Assembly (NCBI RefSeq): GCF_902167145.1
Contig: NC_050097.1
Span: 226,071,034-226,135,033, forward strand
Direction: 5' to 3'
DNA: 64,000 nucleotides
From: Zea mays
Taxonomy: Eukaryota; Streptophyta; Magnoliopsida; Poales; Poaceae
The position numbers and the translations under genes were made by a program. Shown here in pieces: positions 57,291 to 64,000 of this stretch (positions are counted from its first letter, which is position 1; each line of letters starts with the position of its first letter). The notes below the pieces were generated by a model. It was not told the origin of the DNA. It worked only from the letters and a program-made list of their open reading frames with translations, and did not search any database.

Positions 57291-60240
57291 TCCAAAAGAC
57301 CCTAACAAAGTTCTTGTTCAACAACAGAGATGTCTTTGCTTGGTCAGCCAATGACCTATGTGGTGTCAACAAAGACATTATTGAACATTCTCTCAATGTA
57401 GATCCCACCATTAGACCAAGAAAGCAGAAGCTTCGAAAAATGTCAGATGATAAAGCCAAAGGAGCAAGAAACAAAGTTAAAAGGCTTCTCAGTGCTGGAG
57501 TGGTTAGAGAAGTAACTTACCCAAAATGACTAGCTAATTGTAATGATAAAAAGGCCAATGGGAAATGGAGAATATGTATTGACTTCATAGATCTCAATAA
57601 GGCATGCCCGAAGGATGAGTTTCCTCTGCCCAGGATAGACGTGGCAGCCACTTCGGAGCTCATGAGTCTATTGGATTGCTACTTAGGCTATCATCATATT
57701 TGGATGAAGAAGGTAGATGAGCCCAAGACAAGCTTCATAACCCCTAGTGGTACATATTGCTATCTTCGGATGTCTGAGGGGCTCAAGCATGCTGGAGGAA
57801 GCTTCAACAGGATGCCGTCTAAAGTGTTGAGTACTCAAATTGGCAGAAATGTTTTGACATATGTTGATGACATCATAGTCAAGAGTACGAAGCAAGAAAA
57901 TCGCATTGTGGATTTACAAGAGACATTTTCCAACTTCAGGAAAGCAGGCCTCAAGTTGAATCTAGAAAAATGTATCTTCGGAGTAAAGAAGGACAAATTC
58001 CTTGGATACCTTGTGTCAACCAAAGGAATTGAGGCTAACCCAAGCAAAATAGAAGCGATACTTCGAATGGTGCCACCGAAGTCAAGAAAGGGCGCTCAGA
58101 GGTTGACTGGAAGACTTGCATCATTGAATAGATTTATCTCAAGATCGGCAGAAAGAAATCTACAGATGACTCCACCTTCGCCAGGAGCCCCACTGCTACT
58201 GTATGTAGCTGCCTCCCATTCTGTTGTCAGTGCAGCATTAGTCCAAGAAAAGCAAGATGGACAAACAAAGAATCAAGTGCCAGTTTACTTTGTCTCAGAA
58301 GTCTTGGGCCCATCAAAGAGAAATTATACAGAATTGGAGAAGGTGCTATATGATTTATTGATGGCCTCCAGGAAGCTTCACCACTATTTTTAGTCCCATC
58401 ATATAATAGTGCCTTCGTCCCAACCATTAAAGGATATTATAAGAAATAAATAAGCCACATGAAGGGTTGGAAAATGGGATGCAGAACTTAATGAGTTCAC
58501 TATCGACTTCGTCCATCGATCCTCGACCCAGTCTCAAGCATTCGCATACTTTATTGCTGACTGGACGCCAGGGGCTCACGACGAAGCGCATTTGATAGAT
58601 GAAGTTTGGACAGTATTCTATGATGGGTCATGGGGGACCTTCGGCGTAGGTGCTGCAACAGTTTTAATTTCACCATAAAAAAGGACTTGCTATGCAGCCA
58701 GGCTAGAATTCTAGTGTTCAAACAACATTGCAAAATATGAAGCAGTACTGCTAGGGCTTCGAAAGCTTAAAGCCATGGGAATAAGAAGGGTAATACTTAA
58801 GTCCAATTCTCAAGAAATCGCAGGGCATGTTGACAAAAGCAGCAACGCAAAAGATCCTAAGTTGGAAAAATATCTTGATAGAGTCCAAAGGATGGAGGCC
58901 TCCTTCGAGGGATTTTTAGTAAAAAATATTCCAAGAGGAGATAATGAGCAAGCAGACTTGTTAGCCAAGTCAGCAGCACAGGGGCTCCCACTTGCCCCAG
59001 AGGTCTTCTTCGAAACCCTCAAGGCACCTTCGGTTGAGCTCATAGAAAGGTCTATACTCACAATATCACCTATACATAGTGAGGATTGGAGAATAGAGAT
59101 TGTATCGTTCCTTCAGGGCAATTACCCTTCGAACGATGAAGTTTACATAAAAAGAATGCAAGCCAGAACAAGGCCATACATGGTAATAGAAGGCGAATTG
59201 TTTAATCAAGGAGTTTGCTCTCTATTGCTAAAATCTTTATCTAGAACCGAAGGTCAAGAGCTGATTTGAGAAATTCACTCAGGGATATGTGGTGCTCATA
59301 TCAGATCCAGGCCACTCTTGGGCAAGGTTTTTAAGGCAAGGCTTCTACTTCCAAAAGTTGCTTCGGATGCAGCAGATTTGGTGCAGAAATGTGACAATTG
59401 ACAAAGGTGTGCTAGGGACCAAAAACAACCTTGATCTCTAACAGAATTAATTCAGCCTACCTAGCCACTACAAAGATGGGGGTTAGACTTTTTGGGACCA
59501 TTACCACCTGCTCAGGGAAATCTAAGATATGTTGTGGTAACAGCTGAATATTTCTCTAAATGGATCGAAGCTAAACCACTAGCTACAACAACATCGACCA
59601 CAATTCAAAAGTTTTTCTGGCAAAGTGTTATCTGCCACTTTGGAGTGCCGAAGGCTATTACATTAGAGAATGGAGCATAGTTTGAATCCAAAGCATTCAA
59701 GGCATCCAGAATCCAATGTCTGGTGGAACGAGCAAATGGAATCATCCTCACAGGGATAATAAGGTCAATCTTTAATCTACCAAAGGGAAAATGGCCAGAT
59801 GAATTAATAAAAGTGGTGTGGAAACATAACACTACAGTTCTAGATCAACAGGCTTCACTCCATTCAAACATCTATTTGGAGATGAAGTAATAACTCCGGA
59901 AGAGGCAAAAACAGGGTCGATACGGACTCTAGCTTCGACAGAGGATGAAGATACTCGCAAAGTATCAAAAGACTCAATAGAAGGAGTCATGCTTCAGACC
60001 CTTGATCATATTAATAAATACCAAGCCGAAACAGTAAAGTGGCGAGACAGAAAAGCCAGGCTAAAAAATATTAAGCCAGGACATTTTGTGCTTCGAAGAG
60101 TAGCTAACCTAGAGACTGTAGGGAAGCTACAACTCAAGTGGGAGGGCCCCTTCTTGGTGGTATCTTCGGCAAGACCAGGATCTTACAGGCTAAGAGACAT
60201 GGAAGGAAATGGCATTCCAAGGTCTTAGAATGCAAATGAG
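57290..60240 (+). pseudogene. Tat-type gypsy pol, 5'-truncated and decayed
   Basis: RT starts with FLFNNRDVFAWSANDLCGV and EHSLNVDPTIRPRKQKLRKM. RICIDFIDLNKACPKDEFPL, LLDCYLGYHHI and LTYVDDIIVKST (YVDD near 57860) follow. RNase H (VPVYFVSEVLGPSKRNYTE) ends at a TAG at 58391. A second aRNH (YDGSWGTFGVGAATVLIS, GIRRVILKSNSQEIAGHVDK, QADLLAKSAAQG) covers 58620-58990. Integrase is present from about 59080 in shifting frames (EGELFNQGVCSLLLKSL; ENGA near 59680), with many stops. The chain ends with the C-terminal GHFVLRRVANLETVGKLQ and LKWEGPFLVVSSARPGSYRL, stopping near 60228. gag and protease are missing, replaced at the left by an unrelated ORF. Confidence 0.85.
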
Positions 60241-60442
60241 CTTCAGAGATAATATGTGTAACAACCATGTAATTTTTTCCATTCCTATGGTTCCCTTTTT
60301 TCCTTTCAAGTGAGGAGAAAGGTTGTTAATGGGGCCATATGCTGTAATTTTCATTTCTTTTTATAGCCCTATTCATTACAAGGGAAAATTTGCCCCATAT
60401 GTAAAATGTAAAGATTTGAGATTACACCATCGAGTGTAAAAC

Positions 60443-60662
60443 ATGAAGAAGCTCCAAAGTCGTTCCTAAGGGGGTGTAGAGCTAAAATACCACCTAGTAA
60501 AGGTCAAGAAGCTTCAAAGTCGTTCCTAAGGGGATGTAGATCTAAATACCACCTAGTAAAGGTGAAGAAGCTCCAAAGTCGTTCCTAAGGGATGTAGAGC
60601 TAAAATACCACCTAGTAAAGGTGAAGCGACTCCAAAGTCGTTCCTTAGGGGATGCAAAGTCT
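60443..60662 (+). repeat. ~60-bp tandem repeats (3.5 copies) downstream of the Tat-type pol
   Basis: Units starting gaagaagctccaaagtcgtt and ending ccacctagtaaaggt occur about four times with small differences; the last copy is partial. They lie in the non-coding stretch between pol and the antisense ORF. The rest of 60241-61140 holds no gene I can see. Confidence 0.88.
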
Positions 60663-61140
60663 TTGTGTGTGTGTTTTTCTTACCTTCGACATACATTCAC
60701 ATAATGCATCCCATCATAATTTGCATTCATACAAGCATTCATTATAGACATTTTAGCCTCATCGCATCATGGCCCTTCGCATGAGAAACTAACAAGAAGT
60801 TTACAATGCTTTGTTGTGAACGAAAAAAGGGAAGATGTTTTTCGCTTGTCGGCTCAAAAACAATAACATGGTTTCGTTCATAGCTAAGCAAGCGAAGACA
60901 TAAGAAGGTAATATTACAAGGTATTTGTACACATTTACAAAAAAAATTTACACCCTTCATCAAACTTTCTACTAAATATAATGTTTTTTACAACACAGAG
61001 CTCTAAGAGCATCTTTCAGGACTCTATCAGAATAGTTTCAAAGCTTCGAACCTTCACTCTTCACCGGCATTACCCTGGAAGCAACATTGTATCAGAAATG
61101 TGCGATAACAAATAGGAAGAAGATTAGCCAAAAAGAATTT

Positions 61141-62375
61141 TTATACTTCATCAATCAACACCTGAGCTTCGTCTCCGGCAACTTCTCGACCACCCTTTGT
61201 CTTGATTTGAGTAATAAACCTGTTACCTATGCTCCTGGCTTCAGATGGTATGTTGTCCAAATTGGATGGGGAGATGCTGAAGTTTGGATTATTAACAGTC
61301 TTCAAGTGATTACATCCAGCCTTGGCAAAGATAGCGGTCGTCCCACGGGCAGCCACCAATGCGCAGAAGTCATCGTGACCCACTATGACTTCGTCAAGCT
61401 CGTCAACTTCTTTTTCAATCCAATCGAGTGCCTTCAAAATATCATCAGCATAATGCTTAGCCTCTTCTAAAGCAGCTCCAACAGAGTTAAAGATGCTCCG
61501 CAACTACGAAGAACATTGGGTCGCAAAGCCAAAGCAAGTATCCCGAAGGTTTTTTAAAGCTTCGAAAAGTTAAAAATTCTTTTCAGCTTCAATTTTGACC
61601 TTTAATTTTATGGTTGAAACTGTTTGCATTATCTTGCAAGGTTGACTTTGTTTTTTGAGCTCTCTGTTCAACTCTTTAATTTTCTTACTTTGCTCTGAAA
61701 TCTGGATATTCTGCTTCTCACTACGGAGGTGAGCTTCAGCAAGAGAAGCTTCGGCAGACTTGAGCGAAGAATCTTTTTCCTTTAGCAAATTTTCAAGATT
61801 TCCGATCTTTTTCTCCAATCATTAATGATGAATTCATTTTTTCTATCTTCATTTTCTTGTTGCACCTTCAAAGCTTTGCTTAGCAAAAAACTCTATTGCA
61901 AAACCGAAGCTACATAAGATCTTCATTCTCAAAACTTTGGAACTAAGAAAACGAAGGGAAAATAATAAAGTCCGTACCTTTGAATTTGAGTATACTAAGC
62001 TACCAATAATGTGCTGCTTTCTTTAACCACTAAGATCTCTTTCAAGTTTTGGGAATCCAATACTTCTTGTCAGGGTATTTACAATCTTCGCCTCAGCACG
62101 ATCGGGGATGCAACCCAGAATTTCTTAATCTACACCACCGAAGAGTACAAACCCAGTTCGGAAATGTAGCAAATTCCCTCAGTTCGGAAATGTCCTCTTT
62201 GGAAAGTTGTTGGCCACCCAGGTGTCGTAAATCAAAGCTTTTGCTTTCCGAAGAAGCTTCTTTAGTATTCTTCATTTTTTATGTCGAAGTCTCGGCAGCA
62301 ACCACTTCATTAGTGTCCCTCTCAGGTATCACATCAGCAATAATCCTGTCCATTTCCAATAAAGTGGTCCCAAGA
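61141..62375 (-). pseudogene. Antisense ORF of the Tat-type element, C-terminal part
   Basis: On the minus strand, one frame from about 61818 to 61141 encodes a coiled coil (IGNLENLLKEKDSSLKSAEA, SEQSKKIKELNRELKKQ). Two stops later comes a segment with SVGAALEEAKHYADDILKAL and HDDFCALVAARGTTAIFAKA. The order, a coiled coil followed by an Ala-rich helical C-terminus with GA.L...K, parallels the C-terminal part of the Huck antisense gene. 62093-62275 in another frame may be an upstream exon. The Transposase_28 N-terminus is not seen; the sequence is cut by a copia-like LTR at 62391. Confidence 0.6.
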
Positions 62376-62390
62376 GGACCTCCTAAAAGT

Positions 62391-63541
62391 TGCCTAGAGG
62401 GTCAATAGGCAAGCGAAAACTTTTTCCAACAAAAACTAGAAACAAACTGGGTAAAACCGGTTCAGCCAGTGTCAAAATCGGTCCAGCCGGTTTGCATGAG
62501 TCGAACTAAACAATGAGATGTAAAACTGAAATGATCTCGAAATTCACCCAGTTAACTTTGGAAATGAGATGTCCTAGATTATCCATAGGGTTCAAAGTAG
62601 TAGATCTGAGAAGGGCACTTCATAAAATCCACACACCAAAAAGATATAAACAAATCTTCCATGGAATGGTGAGAGAACGAAGAACACGAACAAACACAAT
62701 GAGCAAGAACACAAGAGACACAAGATTTATCCTGAGGTTCGGTCACACCACCAAGGTGCCCTACTTCCTCGTTGAGGCACCCACAAAGAGCCAAGTACCT
62801 TTCAACCCTAATCCTCCCTTTGTCGACCACAAAGTTCAAACCCACACATTAATCTTTGCTCACACGAGCGGGTAATACAGACTTTCTTGTGGTCTTCCAC
62901 AAGATTTGGAGACTCACAAGCGACACCTAGTCGTCTAGGAGCTAGAAGCTCCAAGAGTAATGAATCCACAAAGAACTCGATGTAGTACCAAAGCTCGAAT
63001 CAAGAAGAACAAGAAGGATTTGGAGATGAAGCACAAAAAACACAGCTCTTAAATCTCACTCAAAGATTTCTCTCCAAAGATTTGAAATGGGAGAGGCAAA
63101 AGGTGCATGAGAGAGAGTGGGAGGTGTTTCTCAGGTTAGGAATGGAGTTTGAGTCGTGCTCCCCTATGGGGGAGAGAGGTAGGAGTAAGTATATATAGGT
63201 GTGGCTCCAAAACTAGCCGTTTTTGACTTTTCTGCTAAAAAACCGGCTGAGCCGGTTTTAAAACTGGTTGAACCGGTTTCCAGCAGACTGAATTCCAGTT
63301 TAGTGACCGACAGAGCTTGTGGGTGGATCGAAGTCAAAACCGGCTGAGGTGGTCCAAAAACCGGTTGAGCTGGTTTTTGAATACCAGCTGAACCAGCCTG
63401 AAAACCATCTAAACCAGTATTTTATATAGAGCAATTTTGGCCAAGATAGACTTAAAAAGGTTGTACTACATACTTTCACTAAGGATTAACAAGGGTAAAA
63501 TAGAAGTTTTGGATCAAGGATTTTGAGCTTTAGTACCAACA
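62391..63541 (-). repeat. Copia/Sirevirus-like LTR on the minus strand
   Basis: On the plus strand it starts tgcctagagggtcaatagg, the reverse complement of the ...CCTCTAGGCA end seen in Sirevirus-type LTRs. It probably ends at ...taccaaca (63541), because the following bases, read on the minus strand, form a purine tract aaaaagaaggttgg. The LTR contains several AACCGGCTGAGCCGGTTTT-like imperfect palindromes (62450-62500; 63235-63420). The internal region of the element, or unrelated DNA, runs on to the window end. The right boundary is a judgement. Confidence 0.55.
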
Positions 63542-64000
63542 CCAACCTTCTTTTTGGATCCCCCTTGATAGTACGACGATTCCTATACTCAAGTTAAATA
63601 AACTACAATTAAGAAAACTCCTTGAGTCATTGGTGTCTCATGTGTGATTTTTCCATAGCGTTGCTTCATAAGGATCACAAACATCTTTGTCTCACCTTTT
63701 GAAGCAAACACAAATCAAACCCTGTGACTTGTACCATTTCACCATATATGAGTTCAAATCATGGCTTCAAGTCACCTTACTGATGCATCAACATATTATA
63801 GCTCTTCATAGCTGATTAGTTCATCGACTTAGTGCAAGTACTCTCTTCTTCACCTTAGTCATGGTACCTTGGTCCACAAGTCGTCGCTTGGCCTTCACCT
63901 TCGCTTAGTTCCTCGAAGCCCTTTCCTAGCTATCTTCACCCTATCAAGCCATTCTTGAGTCACATCGTATTGAGCATCCATTGAGTGAATCATTTCTTCG
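63542..64000 (-). other. Sequence beyond the copia-like LTR, no gene visible
   Basis: AT-rich sequence with gatcccccttgatagtac near the LTR, which could be the polypurine-tract end of a minus-strand copia element continuing past the window. I found no readable pol in these 460 bases. Confidence 0.35.

Overview
This is nuclear DNA of a large, repeat-rich grass genome, most likely maize (Zea mays) or a close relative. The main reasons are a complete Huck-like Ty3/gypsy element with its (C/G)-rich LTRs, Sirevirus-type copia LTRs full of CACCGGACTGTCCGGTG palindromes, abundant Tourist-like MITEs, an Au-type SINE, and a CP26 light-harvesting gene with plant intron structure. The species is inferred from element types; no search was run. 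Most of the sequence is nested transposons. Boundaries below come from terminal TG...CA or inverted repeats and from target-site duplications (TSDs) read directly.

Positions 1-24027: a decayed chromovirus (Ty3/gypsy with a C-terminal chromodomain, Tekay/RetroSat2-like). Its 5' LTR is cut by the window edge (ends 1700) and its 3' LTR is 20752-24027. Its reverse transcriptase is split by a coding-free gypsy LTR-like insertion (4281-18251, TSD gcttt). That insertion holds a PIF/Harbinger-like element (5160-7166, TSD tta) and a Mutator-like element (8554-15410, 10-bp TSD) whose long inverted repeats each carry a tRNA-Lys-derived sequence. The MULE in turn holds a non-autonomous gypsy element (9459-14274, TSD gatcc) with a sense gag and a long antisense ORF.

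Positions 24028-44170: an unassigned stretch; a solo Sirevirus-like LTR (24854-25996, TSD atagg); and the 3' part of a Tat-type gypsy element (antisense gene start 26607, 3' LTR 42998-43654). The Tat element is split by a complete Huck-like element (26914-41666, TSD atatt) and by a Huck-related solo LTR (41689-42955, TSD aagct). Huck gag-pol is in pieces through stop codons, small frameshifts and a deleted integrase core. On its opposite strand lies a multi-exon antisense gene.

Positions 44171-52390 are a small gene island. A five-exon, apparently intact minus-strand gene for the photosystem II antenna protein CP26 (Lhcb5) lies at 44404-46142. A three-exon minus-strand receptor kinase lies at 49850-52056; it joins a DUF26/Gnk2 ectodomain to an L-type-lectin-receptor-like kinase domain. 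Between them are MITEs, an orphan exon-like segment and a second solo Sirevirus LTR (47809-49042, TSD aaacc).

Positions 52391-64000 return to repeats: a non-autonomous hAT element (8-bp TSD), a LINE remnant split by a Tourist MITE, an Au-like SINE, a decayed multi-copy ORF region fused to a truncated Tat-type pol with an antisense ORF, and a minus-strand copia-like LTR running toward the window end.

The two host genes have unrelated jobs (light harvesting; cell-surface signalling). The most notable observations are the conserved antisense genes with TATA boxes in Tat-type elements, the tRNA-bearing MULE inverted repeats, the DUF26/LecRK kinase combination, and the pattern of C-to-T stop codons in the dead retroelements.
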